DNA of 64,000 nucleotides from Liolophura sinensis (GCF_032854445.1 NC_088295.1:12821385-12885384), one strand, 5' to 3'; shown: positions 10,121 to 28,900, counted from the first letter of the stretch. Notes: generated by a model from the letters alone, not told the origin. Numbers and translations: made by a program.

Positions 10121-12671
10121 AGGCAATCAATCCTTGGAAAGTATTGATAGCGTAAATCGATCGGCAAGCAATTATACCAGAGTAATTATTTCAACTAAAT
10201 GTGTGGCACTCATGCGCCCATTCAGTGCAAAACTGTGTCAGAAAAGAGCCAGTTTCTTGTGGGCGAATACCAGCCCTTACAAGTCCGGTTCTCCGACTCG
10301 TTCTGTCTTTTCAATATACTACATTACTGTTATATAGCTGGTTTCATGGGCAGCAGCCTGCACGCCAAGCTTCAAATCTTAGTAGGCTTACCACGACATC
10401 ATGGCCATAAACACCCGGTGGAAGTTGACTTGATACGCATTCGGAGTAAAGAAAACACAATCTTTATTTATCTGTAGGTGCTGGATACTTTGTCTTCTGC
10501 TTCTTGTTCTGCTTTTGTTTCTTTTCCATTTTTTTTTTCTATTTTTTATTTTTGGAAATTATTGCCCCAACCATTGCCGGGGTGGTCAGGGCGGTTCCGT
10601 CACCAATGTAACTTCGAAATAATATCACTTCAGCCACGTGTAGAGTTAGTTAAAGCCGTCAGTGTGTTAATCAGCATGTATGTGTATGATGACTCGCATG
10701 TTTATGCAATATGATGCTGACTTCATCTCCTAACTTATTAGATAATGAATTCGACATCTTATAATGAGGAAATGATTGCGAACCAATGTGTGCAGAAATA
10801 ATGAATTCGTATGCTTAGCAATTTGTTGTCAGCCACCAACTGTGAATCGAAGAAAGGCGACCTAGACTTTTAGGTAGGCTTTAATCGATTAAAGGTGTGT
10901 TTTCCTTGATTTGTGAAAATATTGTCACACTGGCAGAACAGGTACATTTAGGAATCGAAGCGAAATCCTAGCTAGAATGTAACAATATGGCACTAAATGT
11001 CCATGGCAGCATGTACCGGAGCACTAGTTTACTGCAGGGATACGTGTAGGCTTACAATGCGCCTGTGTATTTATGTGTACGGGGTACCAAAATATTGATA
11101 TTCATTGTCAACGGCAATCTGCCGAAAATATATATTTATTATTTCATTTGGGTTTCCAAAGGAGTGACAGCCAGATGTATGTGAAATGAAATTTGAAGCA
11201 TGGGTATTATAAACCTATACATATATCATATTACTGGTTGTAAACCAGTTCTGCTATTTGAAAATAAAATGAAGTCACTAAATTATGTTTCAGATGAATC
11301 GAATCTTTTTTTTAACATATTTGTTCGTAAAATTGAAAATGGGGAAAAAACGCAAATTTGTGGTGAAGACTACCTACTTTTCTGATCAATGTATATGTAC
11401 GTGTTATTGGGGCTGACCACTGCGACTTGACCTATATATGTACAGCATGAATGTTCCCTGGCATTTACTGCTCTTACAATTCTATAAAATTCTACTGCCT
11501 AACTTTTCATATTTTCTTGGTTATTGCCAGTGTGTGTGACTCAGCCCACGTATTGTGCCTTTAGCATTCAACGTAAGGAATAACGCTCTCATGGTATAGT
11601 TATATAATACAGGCTAGGACTATAATCAACAGTATTCTGTTAGTGTCGGTCAAATTGGTAAACCACTGCACGGACTTTTCATGCTCGTGCAACCGCCTAC
11701 CATTCTGAAAAATCAAAACGCAAGTTGCGCAACATCCAGAACTCTATTCACGCAGGACCTTTGGGCTGTGTGCATAAATGTTTCAACCATGCATGAAGTC
11801 ATGCTCTCCAACATCTAATGACAAATCATAAGAACTGAAGTAATGAAATGTAACCGATAACAGTTAATATAAAAATGCCAGTGCTATATGCGATTATACA
11901 AGTAAAATATTGGTATACCTATAATTTTATATAAAAACTACTTTTTCTTTGAGCAGTTCTCAAACATACACTATATATTGTATATAAATGGACATACTTG
12001 GGTTTAACTTAATTTCTCCCTGTTTTGCCTTAACTACAACCTTAATAGTTTACAAGAAAAAAAAATATTATTTATTATTTATTTATGACTCCTACTTATG
12101 CATCATATTTAATTTTTTAATACTATTACGATTTCTCCGTACATAAATTTTAATTTGACTGCATTCTTAAGTTTTTATTCTACATCAGTTTTAATCATAA
12201 GTACACCTTTGTCTGCTGTCTACATGTTCCTCGCATTTAAACATACTCTGCACCTGTTCATTGCACTTTTGTACATATTACATTTAAAAGAACTCTTACA
12301 ATTTGTTTTTTATTTTATGTCAACTACGGAATTTGTCAACCACCTTGGTTCAGTTTTGTTGATATTTTAGAAAATCCTGAAATATTGTTAATTATATTCT
12401 TTAGTGAAGACTTGGCCGTCTTGAATCTGCTACTACCCGCTCATACTTATAACTTTCTGGAACATACTGACAATGGGTAATGAATTAATGCAGCACCGTG
12501 CGGCAGTTCGTCTCTTCAGGTGTGTCTTTCTGAGATCTGCTAGATTCTCTTTCCTCTTTTATACTGCCTGTATACTTGCTTGTAAAATATATGAAACTGT
12601 GCCTACTATGAACTTTACACATCCTATGACCACATCAAAGTACCGCATACAGTTTCGTCCATTGTTATTTC
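10121..12671. other. Intergenic, AT-rich, no gene recognised
   Basis: The sequence is AT-rich with T-rich patches (10,520-10,560) and A/T homopolymers (12,055-12,120). Reading frames of 60-100 codons at 10,199-10,714 and 11,200-12,370 have no recognisable domain, and I treat them as chance. Confidence 0.5.
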
Positions 12672-13745
12672 GTGATGAAAATCGTAATATTACTTAGACT
12701 TAGTTTTTCTAATCTCTGCGACTTTGATGTTATAGCTTTAACAGAGACCAATCTCACTTCTCATATCCCAAGTAGTTCTCTGTTAATGCTTGGATTTCAC
12801 GAGCCTCTTAAATGTGATCGCGACCAAGCTTTTGGTGGAGTATGTGTCTATGTGTCGGAAAGACACCTGCATCCTGAATTATCTCCGAACCAGTACAATC
12901 ACGATCTCCGAACCACGATTAAAGTCAACAACAGTGCAACTCGTAGGCCTCTGTTTTGACATAGTTAAAGCCCAGGTTGATGGCAAGAAAGTGTTTTTCA
13001 TTTTTTTTCTTTGGGGGTGGGGGTGAGGGAGTGGGATATCTCTACGGCTTTGATCGACTTTTGGCACAAAGGCATACTAGCTAAATTAAAGTCACTTAAT
13101 TGCAGATTATTTACAAGATCGACGGCAAGGGGTTGTTCTAAACGGTTCTCATTCAAATCTTAGAACTTTAAAAACTGGAGTTCCCCAGGGCTCCTTCTTG
13201 AGGCCTTTATTGTTCCTTGTCTATATTAATGACATTCTAAATGAAATTACTAATAATATCAATTTATTTGTTGGTGACACCTGGCTTTACGTTATAGCCG
13301 ACCAACTGACAAAGGAAAACATTAATAGTTCCATAGCTGACGACCTTGAAAACCTTTGGGCTAAAACTTCGCTTGTTGACTTTAATGCAACAAAGACTGT
13401 AGCACTTACTGTTTCAAGAAGCAGGGAACTATTGCAGTTATCATTTTCAGGGGAAATATAACCTTAGCCATGTTCAGAGCACTTGAATATTGTTTTAGTA
13501 GAAAATGCCTAGAAATTATGTACGAATGTTTTATAAGATCATCTGTGGAATATGCAGATATAGTTTGGGACAATATTAGTGAAGGCCAAGTAAATACCAC
13601 TGAAAACCTCCAAAAGAACGCACTACGTGTCATCACTGCTTTAACTAAGGTGCTGCCTCTAACCTAATCTATAAAGAGTCAGGTTTCTTACAATTGCGTA
13701 AACGGCGCTATATACTGGTATGGGCTGATATTCTTTCAACGTTAT
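12672..13745 (+). pseudogene. Non-LTR retrotransposon (LINE) fragment: endonuclease and reverse transcriptase pieces
   Basis: The first piece (12,710-12,875) reads CDFDVIALTETNL and GGVCVYVSERH, typical of the apurinic-type endonuclease of CR1/Jockey-like LINEs. After a deletion, reverse-transcriptase pieces follow: DFWHKGILAKLKS (about 13,050-13,090), TGVPQGSFLRPLLFLVYINDI (13,175-13,236, broken here only by wording), then INLFVGDTWLY where the catalytic (F/Y)xDD box is expected. The box reads FVGD, so the active site is lost. C-terminal pieces MYECFIRSSVEYADIVWDN (13,518-13,574) and ESGFLQLRKRRYIL (about 13,677-13,717) complete it. The element is truncated and inactive. Confidence 0.8.
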
Positions 13746-14102
13746 CTTAATCTTAGCAATGTTTTTGACAACAACCTACCACCACCAGCATATTAGCCTA
13801 ATATAATTCGTATCAGATAAGATCAACAGATCAACTAACATATACACACACACCTGACCCGGTTATGACTCTTGTACAGGTAATTCAGATTGTCATCTTA
13901 TTTTGCCGATGTGCATTCGCACATCATTATGATTGCATTTCTTGCTTAAAAAGAGTATTTCATGGTTGAAAGAGAGTGAGGCGACACTATCACCATGTAT
14001 ATTGTACACAAATATAATGCCAAATACTTCCTGTTTAAAACCCAAAGCATGGAAGTAAATGAATTACCAAAATTTACTGATGATTGGGAATAGTGTGCGA
14101 TG

Positions 14103-19168
<5,066 letters not shown>

Positions 19169-19270
19169 CTATTTATTTATTTGGTGTTTAAAAACTGTAC
19201 TCAACAATATTTCAATTATAGGACAGTGGCCAGCATTGTGCAGAGTCAGGGTAAACCCACGATCCCTGAC
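19169..19270 (-). mobile_element. Truncated SINE tail at the left edge of the minisatellite
   Basis: It starts with ATTTATTTATTTGGTG and continues TACTCAACAATATTTCAATTATA and GGCCAGCATT, matching the tail end of the SINE at 51,974-52,254 in the same orientation. Similarity fades near CAGGGTAAACCCACGATCC, where the tandem array begins. Confidence 0.65.
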
Positions 19271-19289
19271 CCTAGTACGCCAGATGAGC

Positions 19290-21345
19290 CCCCCAACCCC
19301 ATATTCGTGTACAGCAGAACAGTCACTCAAACTGGCCCGTGTACGCCAGATCAGGCTTCCATAATGACCCCCATACGGTAGAACAGGCACTCAAACTAGC
19401 CCCTGCACGCCACATCAGGCTCTCACACAGAAACCTGTGCGCCAGCTCAGACTCCAACACTGACTACAGGGCAGAGCAAACACACAGACTGTCAGCTATG
19501 CGGTAAATCAGGTTCTCACACGGACACCTGCACGTAAGATGATGCTCTCATACCGACCCCTGTATACCAGATCAAAATCTCACACCGTTCCCTATACGCC
19601 AGACCAGGGTATCACACTGACCGTATACGTCAGATAATGGTTTCACACTGACCCGTGTATGCCAGATGATGGTTTCACACTGACCCGTGTATGCCAGATG
19701 AGGGTCTCACAATGATCCCTGGGGTCGGTATAGGTCAGGCTCCCATACCGACCCCTGTACGCCAGATGAGGGTCTCACAATGACCCCTGTACGTTAGATC
19801 AGGGTTTCACACTAGCCCCTATGCGCTAGGCCAGGCTTTCATACCGACCCCTGAGGGCCAGATGAGGCTCTCACAATGATCCCTGTACGCTAGGTCAGGC
19901 TCCCATACCGACCCCTGGACGCCAGATAAGGCTCCCACAATGACCCATGTACGCCAAATCAGGCTTTCACACTAACCCCTGGACGCTAGGTCAGGCTCTC
20001 ATACCGACCCCTTTACGCCAGATGAGGCTCCCATAATGACCTCTGTACGCCAGGTCAGGCTTTCACACTAACCCCTGGACGCCAGGTCAGGCTCTCATAC
20101 CGACCCCTGGACGCCAGATGAGGCTCCCATAATGACCTCTGTACGCCAGGTCAGGCTTTCACACTAACCCCTGGACGCCAGGTCAGGCTCTCATACCGAC
20201 CCCTGCACGCCAAATAAGGCTCCCATAATGACCCCTGTACGCCACAGCATCCTTTCACACTAACCTCTGGACGCCAGGTCAAGCTCTCATACCGACCCCT
20301 GTGCGCTTGACCAGGCTTTCATACTATTCCCTGTACGCCACAGCAGCCTTTCACACTAACCCCTGGACGCCAGGTCAAGCTCTCATAACGACTCCTGTAC
20401 GCCAGATGAGGCTCCCACATTGACCCCTGTGCGCCAGATCAGGCTTTCATACTAACCCTTGTACACAAGGTGAGGCTCCCAAACTGACCTATGTACAACA
20501 AAGCAGGCACTCAAACTGATCCCTGAACGCCAGGTCATGGTTTCACACTAACGCCTGTACGCCTGATGAGGCTCCGACACAGACCTATGTACGCCATATG
20601 AAGCTCCCACACTGACCTATGTACGAGCATAGCAGGCACTCAAACTGAACCCTGTACTCCAGATCAGATCTATGTACGCCAGAGGTTACTTTCATAAAAC
20701 TTTGTAAATAATCTTTTCGTACCTTTTCTGGTGAAGAACGTCGCGTTATTGCAGTATAACCCAGACAACGTCTTTTACGACGAAGTAGATATGATAAATA
20801 TGACAAAGTTTTGTGATAGTGGCCCCAGGTCAGGCTCTCACACCGACCCCTGTGCTCCAGATTAGGCTAACTGACCCCTGTGCGGCAGATCAAGCTCTCA
20901 CACTGACCCCTGAAGACCAGATTATTCTGCCACACCGTCCGATATATGTCAGATCAGGCCCTTACACTGACCTCTGTACTCAAGGTCAGGCTCTCACACC
21001 GACCCCTGTACTCCAGGTCAGCATCTCACACTGACTCCTATAGTCTTGTACGCCACATCCGAGTCTCATGCCGGTGTACCCATGTGCGACAGGTTATGCT
21101 GTCACACTGACCCCTGTGTGCAGATCAAGCTCTCACACCTACCCCCATATGCCAGATCAGACTCGTACGTTTGTCCTTGTACACTAGATCAGGCTCTCGC
21201 ACGCCCTCACTGACCTCCGCATGCCGACATGTAGTGACCTATTTTCAGCAGACCAGACTCTAACTGTCTCCCTCCATACGCTCAATTACTTCACAAATCA
21301 GGCTCTCACTCTGACCTCCAAACACCAGGCCATGAACGCCCAGCT
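19290..21345 (+). repeat. 32-bp minisatellite with 96-bp higher-order units
   Basis: The unit is about 32 bp. Its first 18 bases are GACCCCTGTACGCCAGAT and the remainder is close to CAGGCTCTCACACT. It repeats for about 2 kb, or some 60 units. In the middle (about 19,990-20,200) three variants alternate regularly (..CATACC, ..CATAAT and ..CACACT endings), giving a 96-bp higher-order period with nearly identical copies. Edges are much more diverged. The array is interrupted at 20,685-20,822 by a foldback element. It has no coding meaning: a 32-bp period shifts frame every unit. Confidence 0.93.
20685..20822. mobile_element. Small foldback/MITE-like insertion inside the minisatellite
   Basis: About 135 bp unlike the array have imperfect terminal inverted repeats: ACTTTCATAAAACTTTGT at about 20,687 versus the reverse complement of ACAAAGTTTTGTGATAGT at about 20,803-20,820, 16 of 18 matching. 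Array units resume directly on each side. A target-site duplication is not clear. Confidence 0.65.
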
Positions 21346-21729
21346 TTACACCAGTCAAGGAACGACTTGCAGATCTGGCACTCAATCTCTTCCTCTTTAC
21401 GCCACACCTTCTTTTCTACATCAACCTCTGGTGACAGCACTGCAAGTTGCGCCAGGGGTTCGACGGTCCGCCTGGTAATCAGATCACACCTGTATATAAT
21501 ATAATCGGCAATCTTAATTAGTACACCCCTGACTATATATCAGTCAGTATAAGAGTACTTTCCTAGCTAGAGCCTGACGATCAGGTGTCAGTATCCTGTC
21601 TGTTAGTGGAACACCATGTCTGCTGTCTGCAGCATGACGTTCCAGTGAGGCAGCACCCTCCGTCAGACAGGAAAGGAAACACCGCAGTGTTATCACCAAA
21701 GTAAACACGCACCCTATGGCAAACCAACA

Positions 21730-22086
21730 AGCAAACAAACCCTGAGTAAGCCACTGACCTTTGGCAAGTTACTGACGAACAGCCTCGCGCGTTATATTGA
21801 TGGAACACAATTAAGTGGCCTTCAACGGACGTAGGAGACTGTGCCAGCGGTCACACGAACGTGGTCGACCACCCGTAAAGGCGCTTGGCCCGATTGATGT
21901 ACATTGTAATAAGTGTCCATCTATTTTCTGGACTAGTTCGACCCCTTGTTTCAACCTATACGTGTTTACGCAAGAGCGAAAGAATTTACATGGGTTGTCT
22001 GTCCACGGCCAGAATTGAACCCTATACCTAGAGTGCCTCGTGATTAAAACTCGTGCGCTTTACTCACCGAGTTAAATCCCACTCCC
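21730..22086 (-). mobile_element. tRNA-headed SINE
   Basis: On the minus strand a tRNA-like promoter lies at about 22,086-22,000, with an A-box-like TAACTCGGTGAGTAAAGCGC and a B box GGGTTCAATTC. The body runs down to about 21,730 and includes ACGGGTGGTCGACCACG and CTCCTACGTCCGTTGAAGG. The tRNA fold is degenerate, so this is a SINE and not a tRNA gene. The tail boundary is approximate. Confidence 0.6.
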
Positions 22087-25000
22087 TCCACCCACTAACG
22101 ACTATACCATAAAGCCGCGGTCACAAGGTACGAATTCGACTAGTAGAATGAAAATAGAACATGCGCTATTTCATGCGATTTTAGCAACCAACAACTCCAA
22201 TATTGGCTACAACATCGCCATGCTCAGTCATTCCAGCTGTAGTAATCACTATGTAGGTCTACTCCATTATCGTGCATTATTTGCTTCCCAGCTTGCCCAC
22301 TGTGATTTACACCGCTTCCGCGAGTTATGCTTAAACCAATGCCATGTTTCCTACAGTGTCCAGCGTGTGGTATACAGTATATGACACGGATCGAAGTTGG
22401 CTAAATTTTTGAATAATATATGCAATATACACACCAACCAAGCATATCCTCATTTCTTAACTTCGATTAGCTTCTTTACTTCTCAGTCATTGCATCCAGG
22501 GGAGCTTACTCTGTAAGACAAAGCTCGAATTTGGGGTAGCACGATAACCTTGAATATCATTGCATTACTTACTCGAAGGAGGACTTATGTTTCATTTAGT
22601 TAGGCTCTAAACACGCTTTACTCAAGATTTTCAGCTTTTAGTTTTAACGATGCAGACTGTTTCATATGCTTACATGTCTTTAGTTTTAATCACGTGCTGT
22701 CGCATTTAGTGCTGAAATGTTGAGATGCGTGTCACATGCATGTTACACTTGATCACGACCGCAGTCACGAGGTTATCTCCCAGTTCACATCTGCAACATT
22801 CTCTAAAGTTAAACCCGCAGTACAGTACTCTCAACTAATGTCAAGAACATATCCGGATGTGACTCCTTAAGCCACAAGCAGCTCCAAATAAATCCCCTAC
22901 GTTCTTAGAAATATGTATATCCATGACGTGACGATATAAGAGTGAATGTAGGCATGCAATACGCATCTTATAGATCCGGGAGTGAATGTGTGCAGTAAGG
23001 TTGTCTATATATATTTGTGTTATGTTCAAATGTTTAAGCTGTGTACAAGTACGCCTACATATGTACAGATCCATGCATTGTAAGCAAGACCGTGACGGGG
23101 ATATATGCCTACAGACATCCAAATAGGCTGTTTGATACCGCGAGATAAACACAGTTAAAGACAACCCTTAATAATTAATAATATTAATGCTTTATTTCAG
23201 ACAGAAAAATGTGTCCCTATAAACACGAGACACAAAGTTAACACCCAGAAATAAAGCTATCAAATTACATGTCAACAGCATACAGCCTGAAGTTACAACA
23301 AGCTAACAAGATGTCATGCAGGTGACTATCCTAAGGAATTGCCACAGATGGATAGACAATTTAATACGCTGTCATTTCCAACCAAGTTGCACAATGAGAA
23401 TTTGAAATATCATTATTCATATAAAGCAAGCCATATAAACTCATGCCGCGATGACTCCAAGTCCTACGTGCATATTCATCTCGGAATTTGAAGTCATGCA
23501 CCACCATGCGACCAATGAAATTCTTTCCTCGTAACTATATCGTAACTTTTCTTAACTTGCAATGTTAGGCCATAGGCCAGCTATATACTCCCCCATCCTC
23601 TGCAAGGTTTGGGATACAATGTTGTATCCCAGGTAACATGCAGCTTTTGGGGTAAAAAACGTAATAATTTAAGATTTACATTATCACTGGATTTATTTTA
23701 TCACATAGTATCATAGACCTAAATACGTCTTAACTGTCTTAAAGGTTTTTTTTTTTAACATTAGAATTACAGCCTATCTGTAATTTAGGGTTTACATCAA
23801 TCCTATACTTGTCGGCTGTTCGTTATGACTGGTCCTGCAGTCTCAAGTAACATCATACAGGCTGAAACGGTCATGACAATATTGAGCTCAAACAGACAGG
23901 CTGAGTGAGCGCTTAAACTATTGTTGTCAGCATTTGCAACCTTATGTTTCACCACAAGCTGCTGATAAATTAGACGTGTGGACCTACATCCGGGCTTTTT
24001 CATGCTGCCATTCCCACGCTTGATCTTATATCTGACTTACATAGATCCGCATGCGTCAGTCTTTATCGCTTTGCTCTTGTGAAATGAAGATATGTAATGT
24101 TTCCTTTTGACTCATCTGTAAATTAACTGCACTTTCTATGGAATTGGGCCATAAACCGTAGGCCTACATATCGTTACCCGTGTATGCTGACCAGTGATTA
24201 AAACAGCAGAATCTTGTCGTAGATCCTTTACCCTGAATGTCCTCCCTGTTACTTGTGTGTATGGGCCTATATCATCATGTAAATGATGTACAGATCGAAC
24301 TTCGATACATAGTAATATATTCAGAGCGCGCGACATGCATGAGGAACTTCAGTCAGTCTCATCGCGTTTGACCTCTTTTAAAGGTCTGCTCAGACGAGAA
24401 TCTCAGTATGCATGCACGCTTTGCAACGGAAAATTCATAACGGACAAATCTTTTGTGTTGATTCAGCGATTTATAAGACTGTGCGAGTTAACATACTACA
24501 TGGCCTTATGTGTTTGTCCGCATGGTTGTTACCATGCAGACGAGCCACTTTTTTGTCTGTAGAAATGAAAACCACATCTCGGTGGGAGTAGAAACCTGAC
24601 AAACGCCTGGTCACGTGATCAGTGTAGACGGAAATGTGGCACTGTGGCGTAAACGTAGAACAAGACGGCCACTGGAAGTTGAGTTTACGCCGTTAACAGC
24701 CACATGTACTACCTGCGTGCAGCGGTCTCCTTTACACTGTGCTGTGTGGTCACGTACTCCAATGAGGAATAAATTATGTTAATATAATGTATCTGTGATT
24801 TGTACACGGGATAGCTCTGTGTAGTAGCTAGATGCGTGCGTCTGCCAAGAAAAGGAGAGGGTACTCTGTTTTAAAATTTCTTACATGTCGTAAGTACGAA
24901 AAACACACAAAGTTATATTGTTGTACAATCTTATAACTCGTCTATAGTACAATGTTGTAAGTATATATATATATATATATTTTTGTAAAAGAACAACATG

Positions 25001-25138
25001 GAAAATGGCAGAATAATTTAAACTGGAGTAAATGTTTTACTATTCTGATGTAATGATGTAAATGATACTTTCTTGCGGAGTGGGGGGGGGGGGGCAAGAA
25101 ATAATTTACATTGACGTAGTTATTTTACATTTAAGGAA
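22087..25138. other. Intergenic, no gene recognised
   Basis: Short frames only. Palindromic words such as GTAGGCCTAC and a short TA repeat (24,963-24,980) are present. A G13 run lies at about 25,083-25,095. Confidence 0.5.
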
Positions 25139-25205
25139 ATCGTCGTCATATGACTTAAAAATCGTTAAGTACGACGTAAAAACCTGAATCATACACACAT
25201 ACATA
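25139..25205 (+). mobile_element. SINE 3' tail fragment
   Basis: CGTCGTCATATGACTTAAAA and GTTAAGTACGACGTAAAAACC followed by an ACATACAT tail match the 3' end of the SINE at 46,122-46,486. The 5' part is missing. Confidence 0.6.
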
Positions 25206-25599
25206 CATTTAGGGAAAATTGTGTTACGCGTTCAGTTAATAATAATGTAAACAACGTAGCCTTTACAACTTACTATAAATATGGATAAAATGAGTGACAC
25301 CTTCAGTAATATATACATTTACTAATACTACATAATGGTTATTTTCAGGCCTTCTCATTGTGGGGATAGACCTATTGAACTAAATGAAGAAAGCACACAA
25401 ACTGAAAAGGAATATATATGAATGCAACGAATTTTCCAACGCGAAATGTGTTTAAGAAGTTATGTATATTCCCCCTACCCCCTCCACACACACACACTGC
25501 CTTCATCCCCACATAAACCATTTATTCCTGTCCCCTACCTTCACCTTCCCCGCCTTTCTCAGCAGGTGATCTCTTAATTGGAATTGTATTATGTCGCAC

Positions 25600-25948
25600 A
25601 TATAACTTAATCACGCATTACTGCTATATATACAGGAGGTGAGGGGGGCGGCAACGCCGCAATCAGGAATTGTACATCACATCTTCCATTCGGTGAATAT
25701 TGTGTCAGTTCCGTGTGAAAGTTGTTCTCGCTAGCTTTTGTCTGGGTTGCTTTTACCCCAATGTCAACAGGCCGGCTATTCCAACTGGCCCCGCCGCGTC
25801 GTCTGATAGCCCAGTATACATCGACGAGGAGATCCCCAGGTTGAGTCACGTGATCTGTCTAGGTCACTCATTTGCATAGTATGCCTGCTTGCACCGAGTA
25901 GATGGAAAGAAGGAGGAAGCACAGAGGTGTATGGACGATAGAAATGAG
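25600..25948 (+). promoter_or_regulatory. Candidate TET promoter and non-coding first exon
   Basis: This patch is more GC-rich than its surroundings. It contains a CACGTG E-box near 25,848, an octamer ATTTGCAT at about 25,870, and a strong 5' splice consensus AATGAG/GTGAGT at 25,943-25,954 that could join the acceptor at 29,261. A spliced leader would carry a short upstream ORF beginning at the ATG near 25,902. There is no transcript evidence; the link to TET is inference from position and splice consensus. Confidence 0.25.
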
Positions 25949-25954
25949 GTGAGT

Positions 25955-28900
25955 TTCTCATGATTGGCTGTCTTCTCGGGGACAACTTACGGCGAGGAAA
26001 CCTTTAGAAATATCAGAGGTCTTCACTGTGTAATATGGCCTGATAATATGGGAGAATTGAGCTAGAAACGGGAAGCTATAGAGACTGGAGGTGGGCTACG
26101 CTGTGAGAGCTGGATTCAATATGGTTGACCTCTGTTGGGAAGACGATGTAAGCCAGTTGTAGGGGTGTGCTTGTCAACCGTGTCAGGTATAACAGCGGCA
26201 TATATACATGGAAATGTGGGCACGTCCATGTCTCGACATGTTTTGGACCCAGTTAAGCGGTTTAGGATGGCGTTCATGTTTCTACCCGTACGTAGTAACG
26301 ATTGTTTTGGTAATTTTGACGCCCTATTTTGACTGGGCAAAAGTAGAACTACTCGCTCACTTTCCCCCCTGTTCCGAGCTATTTTTAGATTCACTGCCTG
26401 GCCCCAAAACCACAAAGATTCCCAACAAAGCTCACATGTACACTTGTGTGTAAACGGTTATTTGGGTGATTAAGAAAGACTGTGTACTCGTTAGGGGTTA
26501 TGTAATATTTGTCAGTGGAGTTGGGGGGGAAATAGGTGGCTTTTGTATGATCGATCCGACCGGCTGTATGCGAAGGAGACTTGAGTGTGCAGATTCATAG
26601 CGGCTCGGGAATTCGGCTACGTGCAGATTGTCACGCTAGGAAAACCCACTCTGTTTGACTGTCCCCTTGTATCGAGCACGCTACAGGACAAAGAAAATCA
26701 CAAACCTCAAGAACTGAATATGTGGACCTTATTGTGTTTTAAAATACAGGTTTATGCCTTTGAAGTCTTTATTGTTAGCAGTACACAAAAATAATGCATA
26801 TACTTTAAGTTTATAGTTCAAAAAGTAAAATTGTCTTCGCACAGTAGACCTATATGTGAAATAAACACATGAACTTGCTAATACAATATGCAGACATGTA
26901 TGCCCACACAAACACAGGTGTAGAATAAACTGCTCACTATCCTGCTGTTAATAATTAGAAGACAAAAGGTAGGATTATCGCTGACACAAAGGGGATCATT
27001 ATAAACTAGTCACCAGATTGGATCAGGTGTAACATAACTAAATGTCTTGTGTTTTGGGAGATTAGGTATTTTATGTCAGTGTGTTTGTGTCAGTTTTCGA
27101 ATTTCTGTTGGTATAGCTCACTATGGGAAAGTATGTGTTGGCTTTGTTTTTTGGTGTAGTGTCTTATGTACAAATATGCTGAAATCTTGTATAAGCTTGC
27201 CACCATAATACTGGCCGCCGTGCTACAAGTGAAAATATTCTTGAGTATGGCGTAAAAGACCAATCAGATAAATAAAGAAATATATAAGCTGGAATACTCA
27301 AGACATTTCTTTCACTTTGAACTTGAAATCTGTAGGTTTATAGCCTATGTGCACATCTTATGCTCAAACAAAGAATCTGCTGCTACACTTATGTGAAACA
27401 CATCAGGCCATGTCAAACCATATAAATTTAGTACAGTGATGGATGCTGTATACAGTAAGGTTGAAACCTCAGATACATTGTGAAATCAGGGATTTATGAA
27501 GTAGTAGACACAGTATGCATGGCTGTGCCATTAGTGGGCAGCTGTCATCCAACCCTTCACTGACCCACTGTCTTAGCCACCATTCATTCTCTCTGCTTGA
27601 CCCTCAGGTCCTAACCCTAGAAGGATCATCTCCCCCCACTTGTACTCAACCCTGAATGAATAGTCCCCATTGCATAATGTTATGTGAATTTCCCAATGTC
27701 TTCTAGGTCAGGTGTATCAAATGGTCTTCCTTTGATTTTGAGCACCAAACAATTGCCCTACAGATCTTCTCCTGGAATATTTAAGATTACAGTCAGAATG
27801 AATATGACATCTTCTTACATGAAAATTGCAGGCCTCATTTTTGGATGAGGATCAGGGAATCCAACTCCCAAAATATTCAGGTATATAAAAGCAAACTGGA
27901 ATGAATCTATCTGATTTCCTGTAAAGACACATATAAAAAAAAAGTTATCCTGGGTGCATGCTGTTATTGCTGAGAAGCAGTTTTTTTCTCGCAGGTATAA
28001 AATGGTGGAAATTACCTGTCAGAATTATAGAACGCAGTCATATTGTATAGGACTAATTTAAACCTTTGATACTTTTTATCACTTATTGGTTTTAGGAGAA
28101 GGTATTAAAAAAAGTTTGAATGTACAGGAATCCAAAATCGATTTCCAATGGATTCCCCTGAGACCAAGTTATGGGAATCTGTCTGGATTCTGACAAAATT
28201 TAATGAAAAATAAGCCCTGTAGTTTTACAATAACAAAAATTTGACTGTCTTCCATGTGCTGCTCTTCTGGATTAGTTATGCTGCAGGTGCAATTACTTGA
28301 TGTACAATTTACATATATAACATTAATTGTATGTGTTGTATTGACTGATTCATGTAAGTCTAGCACAATGTAAGCTCCGTAAACATCATGTGAGTGAAAT
28401 AGAATATTTATTCATTGTTATGTAAATGGCATACAGCAGATTGCAAAGACACACTTATTAAGGCAGTTTCATTGAGGAGCATGTTACACGGATTTTTTTT
28501 TCGAATGTCTGCTAATGTAAGTGTTGAAAAACGTGGTTTCTTTATCTGACCTGAATATACATGTATGTCAGCGATGTGGAAGTCCCCATTTCTAAAAATA
28601 GCTTAACACAACTAACTTAAACTAATGGGCGCAAGACGGCAGTGCGGGGATGAAAGATCATCACAACTTCACTGGTAGAATTTCACAGTGCTTCAAGTGA
28701 CGCTTTGGTTCATAATATCAATGACGTAGTATATTTTTCTGGTTTAGCTTAGTAAATGGTAAAACAGAAATGAAGAAAAAGGTAGCTCGTATTAGATACT
28801 TGTCATGTTTATGTTATCATGCATGCTTAATGTACTGTGTAAGACTGAGTTTGGTTCATGTCATTTTGTTTAAAACATTAATATTTCATTTCCTTCATGT

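Noticed and set aside
19290-21345. CRISPR-like array of 32-bp repeats
   Set aside because: Units are contiguous with no unique spacers, and the window is animal DNA.
22000-22086. tRNA gene on the minus strand
   Set aside because: Degenerate arms and a continuing SINE body.
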